From positions 1-28,205 of IMG/VR virus record IMGVR_UViG_3300042473_000589: a stretch of DNA of 28,205 nucleotides. The stretch is one strand, 5' to 3'. The DNA is from a virus. The notes below the pieces were generated by a model, which saw nothing but the letters and a program-made list of their open reading frames with translations, did no database searches and was not told the DNA's origin. Position numbers and translations under genes: made by a program. Shown piece after piece: positions 3,889 to 10,659 of this stretch (positions within the stretch are counted from its first letter, which is position 1; each line of letters starts with the position of its first letter).

Positions 3889-4362
3889 ATGACAACTCAC
3901 CTACCTGCTGAAACCGTACGTATCTCCCCGGAAGCACTGGAAGTAGCAAATGCCTACCTCCAACTTAACGACGCCCGTGCCGTAGCTCAAGAACTTGATC
4001 TAGACCCTGAAGTGGTAACTAACTTATTAGCTAAACGTGAAGTAAAAGCATACATTGATTCAGTATTCTTTGATAGTGGATACAACAACAGATTTTTGAT
4101 GCGACGTGCTATGGATGCACTAATCAAGCAGAAGTTTTCAGAGTTGGAAGAATCACAAACTGGTAGCGCCAAAGATATTGCTGAACTACTTCAAATGTCG
4201 CACAAAATGTCAATGGACTTAATGGATCGTGAAATTCAGCTAGCCAAAGCGCAACAAGCTACTGGCCCACAAAAACAAGTCAACGTACAAATCAATGACG
4301 CACTAGATGGATCAAAGTATTCACAGCTAGTGCAGCGTTTAATTACTGGTGAAGGCGTATGA
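3889..4362 (+). CDS. terS: Terminase small subunit
   Basis: The 157-aa protein has an N-terminal helix-turn-helix (about residues 20-60; the pattern ARAVAQELDLDPEVVTNLLA is typical of TerS DNA recognition domains). A helical middle (YNNRFLMRRAMDALIKQKFS) and an amphipathic oligomerisation stretch follow, then a polar tail ending LITGEGV. Length fits the family. TerS rings bind the packaging site and hand DNA to TerL. The gene directly follows the putative cos region and its own promoter. ATG at 3889 has AAGGA at a good distance. Its stop overlaps the next gene (ATGA). Confidence 0.8.
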   Translation: MTTHLPAETVRISPEALEVANAYLQLNDARAVAQELDLDPEVVTNLLAKREVKAYIDSVFFDSGYNNRFLMRRAMDALIKQKFSELEESQTGSAKDIAELLQMSHKMSMDLMDREIQLAKAQQATGPQKQVNVQINDALDGSKYSQLVQRLITGEGV

Positions 4363-4661
4363 AATATTTACTAGGATTAATACTTTTTATATCAAGCGCG
4401 GCGTTAGCACAGCCCTTAATTATACAAAAGCCTGTAACTTGTACAGAAACTAAAATGTTACTACAAGGATTAACAAGTAGTGATTACAAAGAAACTCCTT
4501 TGTGGTTAGGTATAGAGCCTGGTGCTGAAGTACCAAAGTACAGCGTGTTTGTTAACCAACAAACCAAAACCTGGACAATAATCCAGTTTAATGATAAAAT
4601 AGCTTGCGTACTAGGTACAGGTACAGATAGCACTCAAATATTTAACGGACCCAAAATATAA
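4359..4661 (+). CDS. Exported protein of unknown function
   Basis: The 100-aa precursor starts with a clear Sec signal: MKYLLGLILFISSAALAQ has one basic residue, a hydrophobic core and an A-L-A cleavage site. No lipobox cysteine is present, so the mature protein of about 82 residues should be periplasmic or secreted. It has two cysteines (in TCTETK and ACVLGT) that could form a disulfide. The strand-rich second half (KYSVFVNQQTKTWTIIQF) resembles small hypothetical proteins of aquatic phages. Four-base overlap with TerS shows co-translation, odd for an exported protein in a packaging operon. Roles in lysis, exclusion or envelope modification are possible but unproven. Confidence 0.7.
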   Translation: MKYLLGLILFISSAALAQPLIIQKPVTCTETKMLLQGLTSSDYKETPLWLGIEPGAEVPKYSVFVNQQTKTWTIIQFNDKIACVLGTGTDSTQIFNGPKI

Positions 4662-4662
4662 A

Positions 4663-5055
4663 ATGTTAGACTGTTTAATTTTAGGCGACTCAATTGCCGT
4701 AGGTACTCATCGACAAAGACCAGAGTGCGTAGCCTATGCTAAAGGCGGCTGGAATACCTGGCAATGGAATCGCGACTATTTAAAAAATAACTTGTCAGCT
4801 AAAACTGTAATTATCAGTTTAGGCAGTAATGACCATAGCGGAGTTAAAACTAAAGCTGAGCTGCAACGAATACGTGAAAAAGTTGGCGTTGCAAAAGTGT
4901 TTTGGATTTTACCAGCCATCAAACCACATATCCAATCCCACGTCCACGAAATTGCTCAACAGTATAACGATACTGTACTACCATTTACCCCAAGCAGCGA
5001 CAAAGTACATCCAACCACACAAGGCTATCGCGAGTTAGCAAAGGCCACAAAATAA
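4663..5055 (+). CDS. SGNH/GDSL-type hydrolase
   Basis: The 130-aa protein has the family blocks in order. Block I is LILGDSIAVG with nucleophile S10, block II the glycine of AKGGW (28-29), block III GSND with N56, and block V DKVHPTTQGY with D113 and H116. All catalytic positions (Ser, Gly, Asn, Asp-x-x-His) are intact. It is short for the superfamily, so it is a minimal domain. It could be an esterase or deacetylase acting on sugar or peptidoglycan acetyl groups; no signal peptide is present. It sits between the exported protein and TerL, and its stop and the TerL start share one base (TAATG). Confidence 0.8.
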   Translation: MLDCLILGDSIAVGTHRQRPECVAYAKGGWNTWQWNRDYLKNNLSAKTVIISLGSNDHSGVKTKAELQRIREKVGVAKVFWILPAIKPHIQSHVHEIAQQYNDTVLPFTPSSDKVHPTTQGYRELAKATK

Positions 5056-6341
5056 TGTTAGTAGTCTCACGACCAGATATCAATGTCGACGTTATCCAAG
5101 AGTTTGATCCTCAACAGAGGTTTATTAAGCTACCCATAACAAATTACCTAAAGCTGCTAGATGTATACGATACAATCAACCGCCCACAGGTTGCTTTAAT
5201 CAACGCAGTCAACGATCCCAAATACAGGTTTATCTGTGCTGCACTCGCACGCAGGCTTGGCAAAACTTATATTGCCAATATCATCGGTCAATTGGTTACC
5301 TTAGTCCCTGGGTCTAATGTCTTAATCATTTCGCCTAACTATAACTTATCTTCGATCTCATTTGAACTCCAACGCAAACTCATCAAACACTTCGACCTCG
5401 AAGTCGCACGTGACAACCTCAAAGACAAAATTATCGAACTCAGCAACGGTTCTACCATTCGTATGGGTTCTCTTAGTACCGTTGATAGTACTGTTGGTCG
5501 ATCATATGACCTAATCATATTTGACGAGGCTGCACTAGGCGAAGGCGGTGAAGCCGCCTTTAATGTGGCACTACGTCCTACACTGGACAAGCCACAAGCA
5601 AAAGCTATTTTTATCTCCACACCTCGTGGTCGAAACAATTGGTTTTCACAATTTTGGCAGCGTGGTTTTGATCCCGGTTTCCCCGAGTGGATTAGCCTGC
5701 AAGCTGATTACACAGAAAATACTCGCATGGCTGAGTCGGACGTTGCCGAAGCGCGACGATCAATGTCAAAGTCAGAGTTCGAACAAGAATATTTAGCCTC
5801 ATTTTCCGTATTTGAGGGTCAGATTTATACACTACAGGATACAGATGTTATTGACATTCCAGAAGATATTAAAGGCGAAGCGTTTGCTGGATGCGACCCT
5901 GGTTACCGAGACGCTACTGCTTATTGCGCTATCGTTTACGATTGGAACCGCGATTGCTTTTATATTGTCGATGAATACTTAAAGTCGGAAAAGACTACAG
6001 CCGAACACGCAGCAGAATTTACAGCAATTAATGAAAAGCACGGAGTTGAAGTTACGTTTATCGACTCGGCAGCCGCACAATTTGCTGGTGACCTTGCCTA
6101 CTTATATAACATTTCAACTACCAAAGCCAAAAAAGATGTCTTACCAGGCATTGCGTATGTTCAGACCTTGCTACAGCAGGGTCGATTAAAGGTTGCCCCA
6201 CATTGCACTAACGTGCGAGCCATGTTTGACCAGTATCGCTGGGACCAACGTGAGGGGCTACAACGTGAACGACCAATGCATGATGATTATAGTCACATGG
6301 CCGATGCAGTTCGATATGCGCTGTACACCTATACTGTTTAA
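5055..6341 (+). CDS. terL: Terminase large subunit (packaging ATPase and nuclease)
   Basis: The 428-aa protein has a variant Walker A, ARRLGKT (65-71), Walker B IIFDEA with D157/E158, and a coupling motif ISTPRG (187-192). A C-terminal RNase H-fold nuclease follows, with acidic residues D281 (GCDPG), D337 (FIDSA) and D417 (HMADAV). This is the complete motor-plus-nuclease plan, at the usual length. It drives DNA into the prohead through the portal and cuts the concatemer. It is translated from a TAATG junction with the SGNH gene. The nuclease part follows the standard order and nothing appears truncated. Confidence 0.93.
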   Translation: MLVVSRPDINVDVIQEFDPQQRFIKLPITNYLKLLDVYDTINRPQVALINAVNDPKYRFICAALARRLGKTYIANIIGQLVTLVPGSNVLIISPNYNLSSISFELQRKLIKHFDLEVARDNLKDKIIELSNGSTIRMGSLSTVDSTVGRSYDLIIFDEAALGEGGEAAFNVALRPTLDKPQAKAIFISTPRGRNNWFSQFWQRGFDPGFPEWISLQADYTENTRMAESDVAEARRSMSKSEFEQEYLASFSVFEGQIYTLQDTDVIDIPEDIKGEAFAGCDPGYRDATAYCAIVYDWNRDCFYIVDEYLKSEKTTAEHAAEFTAINEKHGVEVTFIDSAAAQFAGDLAYLYNISTTKAKKDVLPGIAYVQTLLQQGRLKVAPHCTNVRAMFDQYRWDQREGLQRERPMHDDYSHMADAVRYALYTYTV

Positions 6342-6343
6342 TG

Positions 6344-6358
6344 CCACAAAAAATTTGT
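6344..6358. promoter_or_regulatory. Palindrome upstream of the HNH/portal promoter
   Basis: CACAAA-AAA-TTTGTG lies 4 bp before the -35 at 6362, immediately after the TerL stop. It may be an operator or simply a weak hairpin. Confidence 0.35.
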
Positions 6359-6361
6359 GCA

Positions 6362-6390
6362 TTGACTTTTTGTTGCTGTTCTGCTATAAT
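6362..6390 (+). promoter_or_regulatory. Head-gene promoter
   Basis: TTGACT (6362-6367), 17-bp spacer, perfect TATAAT (6385-6390). It is in the only gap between TerL and HNH and would drive HNH, portal and capsid up to the terminator at 10026. Confidence 0.75.
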
Positions 6391-6419
6391 ACTAGGTAAT
6401 TGTGGAGTACTTTGAAATA

Positions 6420-6857
6420 ATGGCAAAAAACACAAATAAGCGAATCCCTGTAAAGTGGGTTCGTGATAGGGCCAAAGCGGCCTACGAGAAGAAAACGGAG
6501 TGTTGCGTTTGTGGCTCTGCCACAGACTTAGAACTCCATCACCTACATTCAGTTACTATACTCCTAGACAAATGGTCTGAAGCCAAGGGTTACGATATTT
6601 CAACAGATGCCGGTATTTTAGCTGTGCGAGATGAGTTTATTGATGAGCACCAAGTAGAGTTATATGACCAAGTTTACACCCTTTGTAATCGTCATCATGT
6701 AGCGTTACACAGTGTTTACGGTAAAGCTCCCCGCCCTGGCAGTGAACCCAAACAGGCTCACTGGATAGAGACGCAGCGTGCAAAACATACTGGTGGTGTG
6801 GTGGAAGCAGTTGTACCCAAAAAGAGCTTTGGTAGTTTTTTCAGTGAGTTCACTTAA
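6420..6857 (+). CDS. HNH endonuclease of the packaging machine
   Basis: The 145-aa protein (numbered from ATG 6420) has a zinc pair C28-x-x-C31, the HH of LELHHLH (40-43) and a second knuckle LCNRHH (C89, H92, H93), a complete HNH treble-clef. HNH proteins encoded beside the terminase are a known part of cos-type packaging machines, where they stimulate TerL cleavage of cos. Start choice: an in-frame GTG at 6402 is closer to the promoter, but MAKNTNKRIPVKWVRD looks like the natural N-terminus. GGAG precedes ATG 6420 by a rather long 12 nt, so the GTG start stays possible. Confidence 0.82.
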   Translation: MAKNTNKRIPVKWVRDRAKAAYEKKTECCVCGSATDLELHHLHSVTILLDKWSEAKGYDISTDAGILAVRDEFIDEHQVELYDQVYTLCNRHHVALHSVYGKAPRPGSEPKQAHWIETQRAKHTGGVVEAVVPKKSFGSFFSEFT

Positions 6858-6866
6858 GGGAAAACT

Positions 6867-8042
6867 ATGTCAAGATTTACAGACTGGATTGTTGAAAAAT
6901 TCAATCCAGCTCAAACTCGTATTGCTCAAGAAGCAGGTACGCAAATTGGTACAGAAAGCAAGATAACATATCGTCAAGCTTTTCAAAAACTAGAAGCAGT
7001 TAATCGTTCAGTGAGTATGCTTGTTAATGCAGCTGGCTCACTTGACTACGACGTAAAAGATAAGATTCATGAAGGCGTTGTTGCTGGAATTCGTCAAAAG
7101 TCACTAAACACACTTTTGAACTTCAGACCTAACCCCTATCAAAGCACTCAAGAATTTCGCCAAGCAATCTTCACAGATTTGATCTTGGAAGGCAATGTGT
7201 TTATACACTTTGATGGTGTATTTATGTACCACTTGCCTGCAACATCAGTTGAGATTTTGCCTGATACAAAAACATTTATACGCGGGTATCGTTATAACGG
7301 TATGGTTGATTTTAAAGAACCAGAAGTGTTTCACTTCCGTGATCTTAATAGTCAAAGTATATATCGCGGCGCTTCACGCTTAGAAGCAGCACAACGAAGC
7401 ATTGCTACTTTATATGCAATGAAAGAGTTTCAAGAGAACTTCTTTGAAAATGGTGCTGTATTTGGTTTAGTTTTAACTAGCGAAAATACGCTTTCACAGA
7501 TCGCAAAAGAAAAAACAATTCAATACTGGTTACAGAAATATTCAACTAAACAAGGCGGCAAGCGTCCAGTTATTCTGGATTCAGGATTGAAGCCTGCACA
7601 AGTATCAAATCAAAACTTCAAAGATATGGATTTTGATCAATCAATTAAAACACACAACGAACTAATTATGCAATGTATTGGCATCCCACCTATTTTATTA
7701 GCTGGTGGAAATAATGCTAACATTTCGCCTAATCTACGATTATTTTATTTAGAAACAGTTATGCCGGTTGTTCGTAAATTTACATCAAGTTTAGAACGAT
7801 ACTATGGATACGATATTGAAGCAGTTACTAGTTCAGTATCGGCAATGCAACCAGAATTAAAAGATATTGCTGCTTACCATTCGACTTTAGTCAATGCAGG
7901 CATCATTACAGCTAATGAAGCAAGAAAAGAATTACGTTATGAGCCAAAAGATGGCAATGACGAAATAAGAATACCCGCCAATATTGCGGGTTCGGCTGCT
8001 GATCCGTCGAAAGGTGGTAGGCCCACAGATAATCAGCAATAA
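6867..8042 (+). CDS. Portal protein (HK97 family)
   Basis: The 391-aa protein is typical of HK97-type portals in length and layout. It has a conserved strand motif LEGNVFIHF, a YRGASRLEAA segment near the middle, and the late motif IGIPPILLAGGNNANISPN followed by an aromatic-rich helix (LRLFYLETVMPVVRKFTSSL). A dodecamer forms the DNA gate at one capsid vertex and the dock for TerL and the connector. AAGGG precedes the ATG. It lies between the HNH gene and the protease-capsid ORF. The polar C-terminal tail (GGRPTDNQQ) is variable in the family. Confidence 0.9.
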   Translation: MSRFTDWIVEKFNPAQTRIAQEAGTQIGTESKITYRQAFQKLEAVNRSVSMLVNAAGSLDYDVKDKIHEGVVAGIRQKSLNTLLNFRPNPYQSTQEFRQAIFTDLILEGNVFIHFDGVFMYHLPATSVEILPDTKTFIRGYRYNGMVDFKEPEVFHFRDLNSQSIYRGASRLEAAQRSIATLYAMKEFQENFFENGAVFGLVLTSENTLSQIAKEKTIQYWLQKYSTKQGGKRPVILDSGLKPAQVSNQNFKDMDFDQSIKTHNELIMQCIGIPPILLAGGNNANISPNLRLFYLETVMPVVRKFTSSLERYYGYDIEAVTSSVSAMQPELKDIAAYHSTLVNAGIITANEARKELRYEPKDGNDEIRIPANIAGSAADPSKGGRPTDNQQ

Positions 8043-8051
8043 AGGGGTAAT

Positions 8052-10007
8052 ATGGTAGATAAAAGTAAAATACTGTTTTTAAACAGTTCATTTATCAAGA
8101 GCGATACCACCGACGAAAAGACAACTAGTATAACAATCGAAGGGTACGCAAGTACTGATGACATTGATAGACAAGGCGACATTGTCCCAGCAAGTGTATG
8201 GAAAAAGGGTATACAAAATTATTTGAAGAATCCAGTAATTTTGGCATATCACAACCATAGCGAGCCAGTTGGTAGGATGGTAGATCACAGAGTTGACAGT
8301 AAAGGATTGTGGGTTAAAGCCCGTATTTCTTCAGCAGCTGACGAAGTTTTCAATCTTGTAAAAGATGGCATCTTAACGGCATTTAGTATCGGCTTCCGAA
8401 TCGTAGATGCGGAATATGATGCAGCCAAAGAGTTGTTTGTGGTAAAAGAGCTAGAACTGCACGAAATTTCAGTAGTGTCAGTACCAGCTAATCAAAATAC
8501 ACTATTTAGTCTTTCTAAGGCGTTTGATACAGCCGAAGAATTTAAATCTTTCAAACAGCAGTTTGCACCCGAAAGCGATTCAGCTAAAGGGCTAGAATCC
8601 TCAACGGAAGCAATCAGCGAAATTAAAAAGGAATGGGAAATGGATCCTAAACAATTAGAACAAATGTTGGCTGATGCAGCTAACAAAGCGGCTGAGCTCA
8701 CTGCTAAAGCCATCGCCGACTCACAGGCAAAAGCATTGGCCGAAAAAGCCGCTGCTGATAAAACAGAAGCCGAATTAGATGCACGCGTTAAAGCCGCTGT
8801 TGCTTCTATCTCTACTGGCGACACAGGTGCTGAGCGCTTGATGGCCGAAGTTGAGAAGCGTTTAGCTGCTGCTGAAGATTCAAGCAAATCAGTTATCGCT
8901 GGTTTAGAGGCTTCTTTGAAAGAAAAAGCTGCTGAAATCGAAGCAATCACAAAATCAAAAATGTCTTTCCAAGACAGCAAAGACGTTTTGGCTTACGCTG
9001 ACAAAGAAAAAGCAATTATGTTGGCTAAAATGGCTGGTAAGTCATTGGACGGCACAAAATTTGGTCGTGAATTAGTACAAAAATACGGTGCTCACCAGCC
9101 TTCAGGCACAACCGGCACTTGGGAACTTGAAGTTTCATTAAACATGGAAAATGAAGTTCGTCGTCGTTTAGTTGTTGCTCCTATTTTCCGCAACATCGCT
9201 ATGCAAACCAATGTCATGACCATGCCAGTGAATCCAGAAGCAGGAACTGCTACTTGGGTTACTAACGCTGAGTTTGGTAACGTTGCTGCTGCTCCTGGTA
9301 CATCAACTATTGGCGCTTCTGCTGGTGCTACACAAACCCACGCTTTCAAAGAAATCACTTTGAATGCTTATAAACTTGCCACAAACGAGTATACAGCATA
9401 CGAAGAAGAAGAAGATTCTTTGATCGCTTTGATGCCAATGATTCGTGACGGTATGATTCGTCGTGTTGCTCGCGCCGTTGACAAGGCTTTCTTGTTAGGT
9501 GCTGGTTCTGGTTCCGACCCTGTCAAAGGTTTGGCAAACTGGGCTACTAACACCACTGCTACTGGTAACACTATTGCCGCCGGCATGAACGTTGCTAAGC
9601 TTCGCACATTGCGTCAAGGTTTAGGTGCATGGGGTCTGGATCCATCAGAAGTAATTTATATCATTAATACTGATACTTATTACCAATTGCTGGAAGACAC
9701 AACCTTCCAAACAATGAACCAAGTTGGTACACAAGCTACACTGTTAACCGGTCAAATCGGTCAAATCGGTGGAAGCCCTGTGTTGGTCTCTGCAGAGTTC
9801 GCTTCCCCAGGTACTGGTGTTGCAGGCGCTATTGCATTGCACCCAGGCAACTTTATCGTTGGTAATCAGCGCGGTCTCCGCATTGATACCCAAGAGTTGG
9901 TTGAAACACAACGTCGCGTTATGGTGGCTAGCCTCCGTACTGGCATGACACGTGTTACTACTAATTTAGGTAACGCTGTTGCAGCACACAAGTACACAGC
10001 AACCTGA
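8052..10007 (+). CDS. Fused prohead protease, scaffold and major capsid protein
   Basis: One 651-aa ORF carries what are usually two or three genes. Residues 1-165 are an HK97-type (S78/U35) prohead protease: IEGYAST at the start, catalytic H67 in LAYHNHSEP, S112 in FSIGF, then HEISVVSVPAN with E138. Residues about 197-330 are an Ala/Glu/Lys-rich coiled coil like the HK97 delta/scaffold domain. Residues about 350-651 are an HK97-fold capsid protein (GTWELEVSLNMENEVRRRLV through the C-terminal RVMVASLRTGM). AAAGGGG precedes the ATG. There is no frameshift or stop between the parts. An internal start (8640) probably supplies most capsid subunits; full-length protein would be a minor protease carrier. 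Confidence 0.88.
   Translation: MVDKSKILFLNSSFIKSDTTDEKTTSITIEGYASTDDIDRQGDIVPASVWKKGIQNYLKNPVILAYHNHSEPVGRMVDHRVDSKGLWVKARISSAADEVFNLVKDGILTAFSIGFRIVDAEYDAAKELFVVKELELHEISVVSVPANQNTLFSLSKAFDTAEEFKSFKQQFAPESDSAKGLESSTEAISEIKKEWEMDPKQLEQMLADAANKAAELTAKAIADSQAKALAEKAAADKTEAELDARVKAAVASISTGDTGAERLMAEVEKRLAAAEDSSKSVIAGLEASLKEKAAEIEAITKSKMSFQDSKDVLAYADKEKAIMLAKMAGKSLDGTKFGRELVQKYGAHQPSGTTGTWELEVSLNMENEVRRRLVVAPIFRNIAMQTNVMTMPVNPEAGTATWVTNAEFGNVAAAPGTSTIGASAGATQTHAFKEITLNAYKLATNEYTAYEEEEDSLIALMPMIRDGMIRRVARAVDKAFLLGAGSGSDPVKGLANWATNTTATGNTIAAGMNVAKLRTLRQGLGAWGLDPSEVIYIINTDTYYQLLEDTTFQTMNQVGTQATLLTGQIGQIGGSPVLVSAEFASPGTGVAGAIALHPGNFIVGNQRGLRIDTQELVETQRRVMVASLRTGMTRVTTNLGNAVAAHKYTAT
8628..8642 (+). 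promoter_or_regulatory. Internal ribosome binding site for the capsid protein
   Basis: AAGGA (8628-8632), 7-nt spacer, ATG (8640-8642), in frame inside the protease-capsid ORF. It is stronger and better spaced than chance inside a coding region would suggest. Confidence 0.7.
8640..10007 (+). CDS. Nested scaffold-capsid product from an internal start
   Basis: ATG 8640 is in frame with the fusion (codon 197) and is preceded by AAAAAGGA ending 7 nt upstream, one of the best ribosome sites in the window. The product of 455 aa begins MDPKQLEQMLADAANKAAEL, exactly where the coiled-coil scaffold segment starts, after the protease and its linker. It would resemble the HK97 capsid precursor (delta domain plus capsid domain), later trimmed by the protease. 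This mirrors lambda C/Nu3 nesting. Codon use after this point is richer in GGT, CGT and GCT than in neighbours, as expected of the most expressed protein. Translation here is inferred. Confidence 0.7.
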   Translation: MDPKQLEQMLADAANKAAELTAKAIADSQAKALAEKAAADKTEAELDARVKAAVASISTGDTGAERLMAEVEKRLAAAEDSSKSVIAGLEASLKEKAAEIEAITKSKMSFQDSKDVLAYADKEKAIMLAKMAGKSLDGTKFGRELVQKYGAHQPSGTTGTWELEVSLNMENEVRRRLVVAPIFRNIAMQTNVMTMPVNPEAGTATWVTNAEFGNVAAAPGTSTIGASAGATQTHAFKEITLNAYKLATNEYTAYEEEEDSLIALMPMIRDGMIRRVARAVDKAFLLGAGSGSDPVKGLANWATNTTATGNTIAAGMNVAKLRTLRQGLGAWGLDPSEVIYIINTDTYYQLLEDTTFQTMNQVGTQATLLTGQIGQIGGSPVLVSAEFASPGTGVAGAIALHPGNFIVGNQRGLRIDTQELVETQRRVMVASLRTGMTRVTTNLGNAVAAHKYTAT

Positions 10008-10025
10008 TCTGCTAGTGTAATTGTT

Positions 10026-10053
10026 AACAAGACCCTTCGGGGTCTTGTTTTAT
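10026..10053 (+). terminator. Intrinsic terminator after the capsid gene
   Basis: AACAAGACCC (10026-10035), tetraloop TTCG, GGGTCTTGTT (10040-10049), then TTAT. The 10-bp stem with a stable UUCG loop is a strong hairpin; the T-run is short, so partial read-through into the neck genes is likely. Confidence 0.75.
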
Positions 10054-10082
10054 AAAGGTATATTGTGCCTTTATAAAACAAG
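10044..10082 (+). promoter_or_regulatory. Alternative 15-bp hairpin overlapping the terminator
   Basis: CTTGTTTTATAAAGG (10044-10058) pairs perfectly with CCTTTATAAAACAAG (10068-10082), loop TATATTGTG. Its left arm uses the 3' arm of the terminator stem, so the two hairpins exclude each other. Its foot abuts the ribosome site GTGAGG (10082-10087) of the next gene. Confidence 0.65.
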
Positions 10083-10092
10083 TGAGGTATTT

Positions 10093-10659
10093 ATGGCAAT
10101 AGATTTAATAACAAAATCTGAGTACAAATCTTACATGGGGATTACTAGTACAAATTCAGACGCAGAAATAGATTTCTTAATACCTAAAGTCAGTGACTTG
10201 GTAAAATCATACTGCCGTCGCACTTTTGTAGATTACTACAGCGATATAAAGGTTGAAGTTTTTGATGGTGGATTTAAAGAGATCTTATTAAAAGAAACTC
10301 CCGTTGTAAGTGTATCTTCAGTAGCATATAGTTCAGATTATGGTAAAACTTATACAAGTTTAGTAAAATTTACTGATTGGGTAACTAAGGGTGACGCAGT
10401 AATTTCTATTAATCCAAATGGATTTCCGGAAACACTTAATGGATATCGTGTAAGTTATTTTGGCGGATTTGATCCAATTCCAGGCGACTTAAAATTAGCA
10501 GTATTAGACTTACTCGAGTATTATTCACGCAATAATGGTGCTGTACATAGTACTCGTGATTTAAACCCTAACACTACGCAAATTAATTACGTTGCATCAA
10601 CTAATTTACCTGCATCAATTAAACGTGTTTTAGACCAATATGTAGCGGACTTTACATGA
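10093..10659 (+). CDS. Head-tail connector (HK97 gp6-like adaptor)
   Basis: The 188-aa protein begins MAIDLITKSEYKSYMGI and has the helical opening DAEIDFLIPKVSDLVKSYC that marks gp6-like head-completion proteins. A beta-rich middle and helices (LAVLDLLEYYSRN) follow. It would form a ring below the portal. The open frame extends upstream to 10021, but that part lies in the two hairpins; ATG 10093 has GAGG upstream and is the sensible start. The next gene overlaps its end (ATGA). Family assignment rests on position and pattern, so moderate confidence. Confidence 0.7.
   Translation: MAIDLITKSEYKSYMGITSTNSDAEIDFLIPKVSDLVKSYCRRTFVDYYSDIKVEVFDGGFKEILLKETPVVSVSSVAYSSDYGKTYTSLVKFTDWVTKGDAVISINPNGFPETLNGYRVSYFGGFDPIPGDLKLAVLDLLEYYSRNNGAVHSTRDLNPNTTQINYVASTNLPASIKRVLDQYVADFT

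Noticed and set aside
6402-6419. GTG start of the HNH protein
   Set aside because: Kept as an alternative only; the conserved-looking N-terminus begins at ATG 6420.
8492-8980. 162-codon minus-strand ORF opposite the scaffold segment
   Set aside because: Ala/Ser-rich mirror of the GCT/GAA-rich coiled-coil codons; no ribosome site, opposite to all neighbours.
10021-10092. N-terminal extension of the connector gene
   Set aside because: The extension lies within two strong hairpins and lacks a ribosome site; ATG 10093 has GAGG.
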